64,000 nucleotides of DNA from Escallonia rubra (Eukaryota; Streptophyta; Magnoliopsida; Escalloniales; Escalloniaceae). The DNA lies in assembly GCA_033065855.1 (NCBI GenBank), contig JAVXUO010001977.1, positions 434,001 through 498,000 of the forward strand. Direction: 5' to 3'. The notes beneath the pieces were generated by a model. That model was not told where the DNA came from. It saw only the letters and a list, made by a program, of their open reading frames with translations, and did not search any database. Made by a program: the position numbers and the translations under genes. This document shows positions 47,773-58,818 of the stretch, in pieces (within the stretch, counting starts at the first letter, position 1; each line of letters opens with the position of its first letter).

Positions 47773-50700
47773 GTTGAGTGAGAGAGAGAGAGCTGTTAAG
47801 CTTATTTGATTACTGAATTTTCTTGCATTACACGAAACCCTAGGAGGGTTAAATATACCCTAGACCACTTCTGTCTAGCTGAACTACCCTTACGCAGACG
47901 ACCTCGAATGTCCTAACTAATAAGTGACAAGAACAAAACAAGGAGAACACCAAGGGATTATCAAGTAAGTAAACAAAAAAACAATATACATAAAGACTGT
48001 TGGTAAATAATATGAAACCCCCTGCCATACTATCTTGGACTTGGACTAAGACAGTGAAAATGAGGGAAGTAGTGCAGCAATGTGTGTGGCACAACATTGG
48101 TAATGGACAGAACACTTGGCTTTGGAAAGATAACTGGATGCCCTGTGGTAAGTGGTAACATCATTAAGAAATATGGGACTAGAATTGTCTATGATTCAGG
48201 GATGAGGATGGATAGCAAAGTTGCTGAAATTATTGAAGATGGACAATGGAGAGTGTCCTATGCTAGATCTGATCCCCTCAAACAATGGCAAATGGACATG
48301 TCAAACATAGCATGCCCAAAAATTACAAGAGAAGACAAGATCATATGAAAGCTGAATAAGTCTGGTCAATTTACTGTGAAATCTGCTTGGGAACTACTGA
48401 GGACCAAGAAGACCATAGTACTCTGGTGGAAGCTGGTCCGGTTTCAAGGTAATATATCTAAACATGCAATTATACTATGGATGCTCTGTCATGGAAGGTT
48501 GAGAACTAAGAATAAACGTATGGCATGGAACTGCATAAATGAGGATCTATGTGAATTATGCAAATCACATAAAGAAGATGAGATCCATTTATTTTGGACT
48601 TGTCACTATACTGCTGAGGTATGGAAGAAAATATTGGCTGCTCTACAGATCCAAGTCCACTGCACTACTTGGAGTCAATGCTTAACTTACTGCAGTAGGC
48701 ACTTTAGAGGCAAGAGTTTTCATGCCAGGCTTAAGAAACTCAGCACTGCAGCTTTAGTATATATGGTGTGGAGGGAGAGAAATGCAAGACTGTTTGAACA
48801 GCAACATAAAAATGAGGAACAATGTTTTCAGCAAATGCAGCAGATCATCCAATGGTGAGTAAAAAGCTGGAATAAGGTACCGGATATAGAGAAGAATAGA
48901 AGACTATGTACAGCATGGGGGATCCATGAAGACATACTGTTATAAAGGGAATAGGCCAGCAGTCTATTGGTTATTCTTTTTTCTTTCCTCTGGTGTAAAA
49001 TAGATAATGTGGAAGTGTAGTGAGATATAGTAGTATAGGTGGTAGACACCAAGATTGTACTGAGCTATTACCTTTTACAAGCAATGATATTGGACTTTTC
49101 ACCAAAAATAAAACAATATGAAACCGCTTCAATTGAAGGAGAAAATGCGTGAAAATTCAGGAATTCATTGAATTTGAGCCAGACGTTGGGGCATGATTCA
49201 CAGCTTCTCTAGCTAGCGTTGAGCCACTAGCTTCTTCTACTACTTCACTGAAGTCCTAGATATTTAGCTTAATCTCCTTCCCTCTTCTTTAAAAAGAAAG
49301 GAAAAATGATTCAAATTTTTTTTGCAACAGCCTATAAGTTATAGTACTTTTTTTCCCCCTTCCCGTGTCATCTGAGTCCCATCCATTTCCCCATTCTACC
49401 TTTTTCCTAACCCTAATGGGATCCCCCAGCAGGGAATTGGGCATACTAGCGGGTTAATGAATTAGATCTATAAGAACTGCAAAATCCCAGGCTTTTGATG
49501 AGAGTTTCCGCAAATTAAGCACCAAATGATAAGAAGATGGACATACCATTTCCACTCATCGATTGAGCTTGATCTCCTGTACTGGAGATGAAGATACCCT
49601 TCAGCAAAGCATAAGATTTATTAGAAAGGGAAAAACAGAGTACTTGAGCAGAAGCCAGAAGAGAAATTAATCATAAAAGACCTGCTGCCGAGCTCGTTGG
49701 AGCTCTTGTTCAAGTTGGGTAAGCTTCATTCTGCTGCTCTCGAGCTGTTGGACGTAAGCCTATATAATCGAAGACCAAAGCAACCAAAGACAAGAGGCAC
49801 AAGTTAAAAACAAGTAGATGTTGTTTACACAAGGCGGAAACTGTGTGAAGCTTTAGCAGATCAAAATGAAAAGATATAAACTTGCATGAGCATGAAGTAT
49901 TGACTGCCATAAAAACTCACATCCAAAATAATTTTGGCTATCCAATTATGAATTACCCAAAGGATGCTTCAACAAGATTTTGATAGTGTCAATATTTATA
50001 GTTATTATCCAGATTAAAATGGTTCTTTTGATTTAGTTGTTAGGGGAAAAATTTCGAGACAGATGTCAAGTAAAGAAAGTTAATATATTGACATCCCTTT
50101 TTCTCCATCAAATCTCTCAGGATTAGCTGGCTATGATTGATCCAAAATGATAAATATGACAAGGGCCTACAAGAAGAAGACCTAAATGCCTGCTAAATTT
50201 ATGAATGAAGTAATCTAGATGATGCATATCATGAAACAAAAAAGACCAAATTGTAAAACTTTGAATAAACCTCATTGAGAGGTAACATACCATTTTCAGG
50301 ATTATCTAAATCTTAGCTGAAAGCAAGTTGACGCTACATACATCCAACCCTCCTCAACCCCACAATCCCTTTGTGTTTTACATATATGTTAAGAATGGAA
50401 ACATTGCATGGAGCTCGCTTGAGAGACTTCAATCTCTTCGCAGCTAATTGATGTTAGTCTTAATGGTGCTAGCATGCTTTAGTTCATGCTATACTTGTCG
50501 TGCAAGACGGTGCCTTAGAACGGTATTTAAGGCTGTCCTACGTGCAGGTAGGGTGGGCCTGGCAATAGATTGTAGGTTTTGTAATTAAAAGCTATGGTTA
50601 GGGTTTAGGTTTTGGGGATATTTTTTGAGGCTGTTTTAGGGTTCTGTGAACAGTGTCCAAGATCGGTATTTAGTTGTTTACATCTTCAAGCAAAACAAGT

Positions 50701-53700
50701 AAAAGAAATAATAAGGATAACAGAATCTTAGATCTCACCCAGGCCTTCTAGGAGTCTCACCAAGAAAAGCTTCTATGGAGTCTCATAACTGAAAGGAAAG
50801 CAAAAGCTGCCGCAACTCTATAACTCAAAGTAATCCTAAAAGTTCTTACAATGCTTGCTTATATAAAGAAAACAAAAGAGACCTTTCAAATACAAATTAT
50901 TCCTGTATTCTGGAATCTACTAGATTATACCTAAATAACCTAATAACAAAAGGACTTAGAAATGTAGTATCTACTAAAGAATGAACCTAATAGCAAAAGG
51001 ACCTCGGAGATAATATCAACTACTAAAAGCTTTTGATCTGCCCTTAGTATGCTAACATCGCCCAATGATGCCTAATTCCCTAGAAATCTTACCGTACGGA
51101 GAACTGGGTCATGAGTCCACAAACGGCGTGCCATCGGGTACTGGTACCCTAAACCAAGCGAACTGCCTCTATATATACTGGGTTAGGGTCTTGGTAAGAG
51201 GAGTTTCAGAGTATCCAAAAGTAGGTGAATGTTCTTTAGAAAAGTTTGAAGAGGGGATTTAATTAGGGTGAAAACGGGCTGTAAATGGTAATCACACAAT
51301 TAACGGCATTAAATGTGTTGTGTGAAAGTTTCCTTTACTAAAAAACATACCTTTTCCACACACGAGAAAGACACGCACACAGAGAGAGGAACCATAAGTG
51401 TTTTTGCCTTTTTGCTAATTATGTGTGAGAGATAGAAGAAAGTATTTAACCAAATCACAAGCAAATAGAAACAATCAAGATTATTAACAAATCGAACATG
51501 TATCTATAGTATACTAATTCTCTCCATCTTTGTCCAAGCCACTAATGCGATATTATACTAATTTCTCTCTGATATTATACTGATTTTCTTCTCTATTTGT
51601 GTGACACCAAATCCTCCTTGTGCCTTTGAACTTGATAACAAAGGAGACTATAGCCTTCTGTCATCCTATCACGATAATCAACATTGTTTGTGCTTTGTGT
51701 CTCATTACAGTGTGAATCACGAGTTCTAGCGTAGATTCACATTCAGTTTGTGGCTCTTCCATACAAAAAAGTGTAAGCCCTTGAATGGACAAACTACAGC
51801 AAAATGATCACGTTTACCATACTGATAGCATAGCTTAGTAACGGTCTCTCTTTTTACACCACACCCAGCCTTTCCTTAATTCACATCGGCTTTTGCGATT
51901 CCGGAAACACGTGAATTCCTGCACCTTCCAGGAGGTAGGTTGGAGTTTTGGTAGCACTGCTTTCAGGAAAGTTGGTTGCGCCTCTACTGGCAGTGTGCTG
52001 CTGTATGAAAACCAAGCCACCCTGATGATCAAAGTTCAAGCACTACCTCAATTCGAGAGCTTGCTGGTAGACATTATCAAAGGTAACAGAATGTATGGCT
52101 GCTGTCTCAACTGAATCACCATTTGTACCACTGAAGGAATCTTCCATGGGCATGAGCCAGTCAAGGAAGGCTGTCGGATTGAGTTTTCAACAAAATCCAG
52201 CAACTTCAAAACGTACATTTTTGCACAGATTATGAGGCATCTCAAGGTTTTCATGCCGAACCCTTCAATTTCCCATGACATTGCCTTGACCTTCACGCTT
52301 GTTGCTTCACGGACTTGCAACAGAACGTGCATTGGCATCGTTGTCAGATTCAGCCTCATTCTTCTTTTCTACAACCTCTTTCCAAGAGCTTTGAAGAGCA
52401 GAAACTCAATCGAAGAACTTGCATCGTACCCGCTGGAATTGCGTTTAGAGCCCATGATATTGTACAGATATTCTCACTCCTTAATTGCATACAACTTTAT
52501 AGCAAGCACTTCCTGCTCTGGTACCAAGATTTATAGCAGGACGGTGCCCCAAAAGGATAGATCTGTCGGTTTTGTAATTAAAATCTTGGGTTAGGGCTAA
52601 GGATTTAAGAGGGACACATATCTTGGGCTGTTTTAGATTGCTCTGAACAGAGCCCGAGGACAGTATTCTGGTGCTTATAGCTTCAACCAAAACAAGGAAA
52701 AGAATAACCAAGGACAACGGAACCTAGAGTCTCACTAACGTCCTTGAGGAGTCTCACCAAGGAAAAGATCAAAGGAGCAGGATTCTCACTTAAAAAAGGT
52801 TCAATGGAATCTCACCTGGAAAAGGTTCAAAGGAGCAGGATTCTCACTTAAAAAAGGTTCAATGGAATCTCACCTGGAAAAGGTTCAACAGAGTCTCACC
52901 CCTGGAAAGAAGGCAAAAGCTGCAGCTTTCTATTACTCAAAGTTGTTCGCATAGTTCTTACAATGTTTGCTTATACAGAGAAAATAAAAGAGACCTTTCC
53001 TACTAAATATAAGATTCTTGTATTCAAGGACCTACCAGCTTAACAAAAGAACTTAGAAAATAAAGTAACTACTAAAGACTAAACCTAATAATACAAGGAC
53101 TTGGAAAATATAGCAAGTACTAAAAGCTTCTGATCTGCCCTTAAAATGCTAATAGGAACATAATATCCTTTGCTCGGAAAATTTGCACATCCACTTGTCA
53201 AGCGTTTGTGATTAAAAATTTTGTACTGCAACGTTGTGACTGTGATCTTCCTACAATTCTCTGAGTTACGTTTGGCGAAGTTTCTAAGTCCAAACTCAAC
53301 TGTGGCATTTAGGAGGTCTAGCACAGAAGGTTTACCTCCCCCTACAAGTTCTAACGGGGAGAACCCGATGTTGTATCCCCCTTCCCACCCATAGTGTTGG
53401 ATGCTAAATGGACGATAGCAAACAGAAACGCAACATAAGCTGATTACGATACCATTCGTAAGCTACTGCGGAAAACGCCAGGGTCCCTGACTTTGCCAGG
53501 AAAGTTGCCTAATATACTGGAAAAACCTAATGCCATCAAGGAGTCTTATAATTTTCATGCAAAGGCTGTCCGAAAATTCGCGGTTATCAGGCAACGCTCC
53601 TTATGATGTCCGCACACGCCATCACATATAGATACTCTCTTTTCCGTTCTGCATAAGCAGCTATTACTATCGCTACTATTGAATAATTCTGTCATGATTT

Positions 53701-56551
53701 TCTGATGAGTAATTAGTGCATCAGTTATGAAGTTGCAAGCAAGATTCAGTCTGATTACTGAATATAACCTATAGCCAATTCGTTGCCTTACCACTTGGCC
53801 ACCCCCCATGTGGATTTTTACTGAACACCGGTAAGGAATACTATCTGTAATTGGTTTTCCTATTCCTGTCCAAATATTTACAGAAAGTGTTCATAGAACC
53901 AATTAGATTCTGGCTAGGATTTTGACACGGGTAGGTCTAGAATAAACTGAATTTCTTGATCATTGCATATAGGAAAATTGATGAACTGTTACACCACACC
54001 GCCGGTGTCTCAGATGCTCTGTTTTGTACTAAAGTGGGTCGAGAGTTTCTGGGTCATTTATACTAGAACATTAATATTACAACGAAACCCAGAATTGTGA
54101 TATTTTATTAATCGACGATATTCAATAAACATCAGAGAACACTACTATAAAATTAGGAAGGGGCCTCACTACCACTCGTTACTGGCATATTATTAGGCAT
54201 GAGAAGTTGTTCTTGAGGACTTGTGCCTATGAATATTGGCTAAAAGATTGATGTTGTACCTGATGCTCGCTAACATTTTATTTTATACCATTGATAGATT
54301 TCTTTCATAAGAATTTTACTATTAAAGGGGTGGCAAAGCCATGTATACCTGGTGTATACACAAAAAGAAAAGAAAGATGAATCCCACCTACCAGGGACTC
54401 AAACAACACTATCTCAAACACAAACAAAAAATTAACTACAATGCTGCTCCAAAATCTACAGACCCCACAGATAGATCCAATTAATCCTCCTTGAGTCACG
54501 AAAACAAAATCAGCTTACATATCTAAAATGAAATGTAACAGTAGCTCCTAACTATGAAAAGCGCACATGTACTCCCTTCCTGCCAAATGGACCAAACCAG
54601 GCATATGGAGCCAACCTTCACCTTTGGTGCATCCTCTTAGAAATCCGGGCTCCAATCCACTTCCTAAGCGTCTCCACCACCGATGCCACCCTTATTAATG
54701 ACCTAACATAGCAAGAAGCATATTCCACAAAATCCTTGCTGAACCACATTCCAGTAAAAGATGCTCTACTGGCTCACCATCCTTCTTGCACAAGAAAATG
54801 AACCAAAATCACATCCCAAGCTGCATCCACATAAAAAACTACGTCTTAGGTGAGGTGTCGGATCTCTAAAATTCTATCCAATAGGAAGGGAACCCCTTAT
54901 CCCCACTTAGCACCAAATCAGAGGACCAAAGCAAAGAAAATCTCATTTTTAGCCAGCCTCCACCAGTAGTGTCATCCTCTTAGCCCAGAAAGCAATTGAA
55001 CCGATTCCCGCTTTAACTAAAATATCCTTAAAAAAAAAATCGAAACCAAGCAATCTCCCAACCTCTTTATCAACGGCCAGCCAGCAAATAGAGAAGAAAA
55101 TGGCGCAAACCTGGCTACACATTTTTCAAAACTTCACCCACGGCCAATTACTGATTGCGGAGGAAGCATTTTTATTGGAATTTCCCAATCCATTGAAATA
55201 CAAACCAGTTACATAAAAACCAACCATCTAGAGGATTTAATTCAACGATCCAAAGTGACATAACGATGCCCATACACAGAGACACTTAGGCAGCGGAAAG
55301 TTCAGCGGAAGCTGCCGAACATGCCTACTCGATATGATTCCCCATGTTCACTAGGGCTTGTACTTGTTGATGCATGTTTACTTAATTATGCCCGAGTCTC
55401 CCTATTTTTTCTCTTTTTTTTCAAAAATTTTCAAATTTTCGATTTCTTATAATAAACTGGAAAAGGTTCACAGCTTTACTGCTCATGGTAAAACAGTACA
55501 CTTAGATTGAAAGTTAGATATTCAAGTCCCTGTTAGCCTTTCTATTTATTACTCCTCCCAGTTCTTTTAGCTCCCCCTGCCGTCTCGTTACAACGGTGAC
55601 ATGGAAGTAGCAAGTGACTTGACTTGATCTAGACAAAGCTGGATGTTAGGACTGGATAACGGGAAAACCAAACGAATTTAAAGTAGCACCAGGAGATACG
55701 ATGAAACTCGTGACAGGGCGCCACAGGGACATGGTCCTTTTGTCCTTTCAAGGGCAGAGGGACAGGTTCAAAGAAGTAGCATATGCTTAATAGGGACTTG
55801 CCTGGTGAAACAAAATTCACAGAAGCCATCATGCAAAGTCTATCATAACAGTGAAATTCCCCATTCATATGTGATTATGACCATCATCATAGAAGTTCCA
55901 AGATCCACCATCAATATGGGATAATATAGTTGAAAAAGAAAAAACCTCTGTCACAATTATTGAACGGTGTCAGAAACAATGAAACCGAAAAGTAGGTTAA
56001 ATTGTGAAGTTAACTACAGAGGTAGCACACTGCATCGTTGTAAAAGAAACACGCAAGGCAGACGAGGACAGTAAAAACAATCCACATAGAGCTGGGTCTA
56101 CCTTCTTCCTCAGCCGGCTCTTCCTAGCAGCCTCGCGATTTTGAGCAAGCCTACGTAGCGTCTGCACCATCGTTGTTCAATATAAGATAAACTAATTAGA
56201 TAGCCAGCTGACATGTGCGTGTAGCTAACCAGAAAGTGCTAAACAGTAAACCTTTTGATCTCTTGACTTGTCGCTGGCATCTGAAACCACGATTCCCTGT
56301 GAATTGCTGGGAAACTGTATCCACAACTATTGTGTTAGTGAGATCAACTCTTTTAAAGAACAAATAAGATAACAACGTCAAAGGACAAATGATGGCACCA
56401 CCACTAAACGCAATCATCTGTAGAAGTTGAGAATAAATATCTAGAGGTACTGATGCAATTCAAAGTAAAAGGTCGGTAACATCACCCCCAAACTCTTATC
56501 TTCAGTGTCTGCATCAGTTGAAGTGTCAGTCCTAGGACTGACATCTGCCAT
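38556..56551 (-). CDS. TGA2: Class II TGA bZIP transcription factor (TGA2/TGA5/TGA6 type), eight coding exons
   Basis: Exons on the minus strand: 56551-56486, 56314-56252, 56161-56102, 49759-49682, 49598-49547, 47130-46859, 39545-39300 and 38702-38556; all GT-AG, phases consistent, 984 bases, 327 residues. The start is MADVSPRTDTSTDADTEDK. The basic region RRLAQNREAARKSRLRKK runs into a short zipper (AYVQQLESSRMKLTQLEQEL). Residues from about 110 onward form the DOG1 domain (AFDVEYARWLEEH, SGMWKTPAERCFLWLGGFR, EPLTEQQLL, DALSQGMEALQQSLAETL), ending YFSRLRALSALWLARPRD. This nuclear factor binds TGACG (as-1) elements and partners NPR1-type coactivators in salicylic acid and detoxification responses. 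The single Cys (in AERCF) matches the lone Cys of this class. Large introns hold several transposons. The gene looks functional. Confidence 0.95.
39985..41736 (+). mobile_element. Solo LTR, Tekay/Del-like gypsy, in intron 7 of the TGA gene
   Basis: The sequence begins TGTAATAACCCAG and ends GGGTTCGGGGCGTTACA, so TGTAA and TTACA are mutual inverted repeats at the ends. The 1752-bp length and AT-rich interior fit a gypsy LTR, and no gag or pol adjoins it. The flanking 5-mers (tatac and agcac) do not match, so the target duplication has decayed or the LTR arose by recombination between different elements. Confidence 0.65.
41737..46858. other. Rest of TGA intron 7, low-complexity and repeat DNA
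   Basis: No exon-like sequence was found. Notable are a CA/GC microsatellite at 42774-42796, a CT/C run at 42934-42972, alternating purine-pyrimidine tracts at 44208-44265, an imperfect tandem duplication at 45243-45500, and a dispersed repeat shared by 44280-44400 and 46624-46740 (both with gacgtggatgg- or gacgtggacgg-type text). Short Pro/Ser-rich frames near 42913-43308 reflect low complexity. Confidence 0.45.
45243..45500. repeat. Imperfect tandem duplication of about 130 bp
   Basis: The text attaggattcgaccgcg ... tgatgcttgttgaatgt-like appears twice in succession (starting near 45250 and 45380), with shared aaattacatccctttggttt and tgcttgttgaatgt blocks. Confidence 0.65.
47741..47792. 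repeat. Low-complexity GT / poly-G / GA tract
   Basis: A GT run is followed by about 18 consecutive G and then a GA run, in intron 5 of the TGA gene. A tract like this is prone to sequencing error and to G-quadruplex formation. Confidence 0.9.
48020..49114 (+). mobile_element. 5'-truncated L1-type LINE with 11-bp target duplication
   Basis: The insert is flanked on both sides by aatatgaaacc (48009-48019 and 49115-49125). Plus-strand frames encode the end of a non-LTR reverse transcriptase protein: NTWLWKDNWMPCG, then FTVKSAWELL, and the zinc-binding part ILWMLCHGRLRTKNKR, ECELC-like LCELCKSHKEDEIHLFWTC (zf-RVT, PF13966), ending VWRERNARLFEQQ. Several stops break the first part. The 3' end is A-rich (accaaaaataaaac). 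It lies antisense to the TGA gene in intron 5. Confidence 0.85.
50501..53154 (-). mobile_element. Ty3/gypsy remnant with two LTRs and gag only, in TGA intron 3
   Basis: Two direct repeats, about 50501-51057 and 52531-53154, align over their length (shared gacggtgcc, ggttttgtaattaaaa, gatctgcccttaaa-type blocks). On the minus strand they begin TGTTAGCAT / TATTAGCAT. Directly inside the right copy the minus strand reads TTGGTACCAGAGCAGG (PBS TGGTACCAGAGC at 52526-52515), a near match to an initiator-Met primer binding site, so the element runs on the minus strand. The roughly 1.45-kb interior holds gag-like pieces (KLNPTAFLDWL near 52180, VYQQALEL) with stops, and no pol. No matching target duplication was found. 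Confidence 0.7.
52771..52886. repeat. 58-bp tandem duplication inside the LTR
   Basis: Copies at 52771-52828 and 52829-52886 are almost identical (aaaggagcaggattctcact ... acctggaaaaggttc). The other LTR lacks this extra copy, which explains part of the length difference between the two LTRs. Confidence 0.85.
54540..55130 (-). mobile_element. LINE fragment (zinc-binding RT end) in TGA intron 3
   Basis: The minus strand near 54800-54700 encodes CKKDGEPVEHLLLECGSARI followed by LWNMLLAMLG, the typical zf-RVT end of plant L1-type LINE proteins, with stops and frame changes around it. Boundaries and target duplication are unclear. It has the same orientation as the TGA gene. Confidence 0.6.
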
Positions 56552-58631
56552 TATGGGCTGTGAGACTGAATCTCAATGTGACTGCTGAATCTTTCTGATG
56601 TCAACCATACAAACTCCAGTCCAATTGAAAATAGATGTACAGGCAAGGTAATTGCCAACTAATTCTGCGAAGGCAACAGAAAAAAAAACTGATTGAGACA
56701 AACTGATCCAAAGGCATGAAACTTGGAAAGAAAAAGCAAAATAAAAATTCAAGTTCCCCTTGGCAAAAGTCTCAAAAGGGCTTAGATCTGAACCATTGAT
56801 GGGCACCTGACATTGTAACTTTACTGCACCATGTTTCCTATAGAAGAAGCAGAAAATACTGTACTTCCTTTTATAGTCAAGTAACGTCAACTTCAAATAG
56901 CTAAAGTCTAGGCAAGAAATCAAATTGAATGGTCTTTCTGGAAAAAGAAAAAAGTAATTGACAAATAAAAGATGTAGCATATAAGAGCCTGACAACAAGG
57001 AAGTCACCAAAAAGGATTAAATGAACAATGTTCATTGGCCCGATGGAGAACTACCCAGTAGCCAGTGATTTTCTAGATGACCGCAGTATGTTATAAATAA
57101 GTTATTGCATGTGCAACAAAAGGGATTCTGTGATTGCAAATTCCTACCATTGTGTCAACAGAATATCTCAGAAGACTGTGCAAACACCTTTAAACAATAT
57201 GTTTCCAAGTCCTAGAACAAGGAGAAATTACCCCCAGTTGACCTTACTCACACTTAGTAAGCCCATTAAGTGCAAACTGCAAACTATGTGAATTTCAGCT
57301 TATGTAAACTCCATCAGAACGTGCAAGCACCCCAAACATCAGAAACTTAAGCAGAACGAATTTTTCTACAAGTAACTAAGACCAAAAATAGCAAGAAGAT
57401 AAATCTCAGAAGTCATTTGGAACATCTAGATTATTGAGTTGTGTAATATCAGCAGTACCAAGCTTTTTTAATCTGCAAAGCAAACCAAAATATATACCGA
57501 CATTCTTTGTTAAGGAGCAAAACACCATATAAAACTCTATCTTAAGACTTTATAATTAGAGTACCGTGATTTCCGAATTCTTTTATGTTTTTTACAAAAA
57601 CTCTTGTGGACCTAGAAGCCATTTGGCATATCAGAAGATTTATTTAGGGTGTAAAATGCAAAACTGTATCAAAAGGGGGTTATGAAGTCATACTTCACTC
57701 CCTCCGTCTGAAAAACATTGTCCTATCTAATTTAGATGTCCACAAAATATGGTCCACCCTGAAAAGACAAGCATTACCACTATCACTTTCCATCTATACC
57801 CCCTTATTTTGATCATTAGATACAATCAACCATAAACAAATATCTCACCACACACCTTTAGTAGGGGCATAATTGAAAATAATACAGTTCAAAGTGGTAT
57901 TAATTGTAGTCATCCGACTCACATACCTCTTTGTGCTAAGTCGAAAGGAAAGTTATGCATAGACCCTGGGTATATTGTGATGATGAAGTCTTTTACATTC
58001 AATAAGTTTATATCATCGCAGAGCGAACTGGAATACGGTTATCTATGTCCTCATTATGAGAAGGGGTCATTTGAGTGTATGCGTGTCTGATTGTAGACCA
58101 GAAAACAATATGAAGCGTCCAAGAACTAGTTTCTGTTATTCAGGGCAGACCCCGGTTCTTTTCTCGACGGGGGTCAAATTCTTGTGAAAAAATGGGGATT
58201 TTAGCATTGACTTAAAATTTGTACTCTATTGCTAAAGTAAATACGTTTCTACAAGAATTGTCACTTTGCTTCATCCTTGGTTTGTAATGTTTTTAAAAAC
58301 GATTTGCTTATTAATTTGTCTCTATCCTTTAGTGAACAATATAAATAGCATTTGTTAATTTGCAACTTTTTGCACCTAAATAAAGGCAGAAATGTGAACT
58401 TTTTGTTGAATGAATCAAAGATTAACTTAAGACAGTATAACTTCCAGAAAAAGCAAAAGCCAAATTAAAAGTAAAAAAAAAAAAAGGCGGTAACCAGTTT
58501 TGAATCTGATGATGAGAAAAAGCGTTTTGTTATTTCTTAAGTTACCATAAATAGCAAGCGCTATACCGGCACCTTAACTAAACATTCTTGAAAGCGCAAT
58601 TTATACTATTCGGCCTTGGACCAAAGAAGAA
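56552..58631. other. Upstream region of the TGA coding sequence
   Basis: No further coding exon was recognised. Non-coding leader exons are common in this gene family and could lie here or farther right (for example near 63500-63780), but no junction can be fixed by eye. A cactccctccgtctg end near 57699 looks like half a Stowaway-type MITE without its partner. Confidence 0.4.
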
Positions 58632-58818
58632 GGGCAAAGTGGGATAGATAATTCAATGCACGAAATTTTAACACTTCTACTTATAAATAAGTTAGTCGTG
58701 CAATTTTATGTTAAAAGCGCTCTCTCTCTGTGGGCAAAGTGGGGTAGATAATTCAATGCACGAAATTTTAACACTTCTACTTATAAATAAGTTAGTCGTG
58801 CAATTTTATGTTAAAAGC
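58632..58818. repeat. 100-bp tandem duplication
   Basis: The block starting gggcaaagtggg at 58632 repeats at 58732. The following roughly 85 bases, including ttcaatgcacgaaattttaa and gttagtcgtgcaattttatg, are identical apart from one base. The second copy ends near 58818. Such near-identity implies a recent duplication. Confidence 0.92.

Noticed and set aside
57697-57960. Third Stowaway-type MITE suggested by cactccctccgtctg
   Set aside because: No matching inverted end or second TA-flanked terminus was found downstream.
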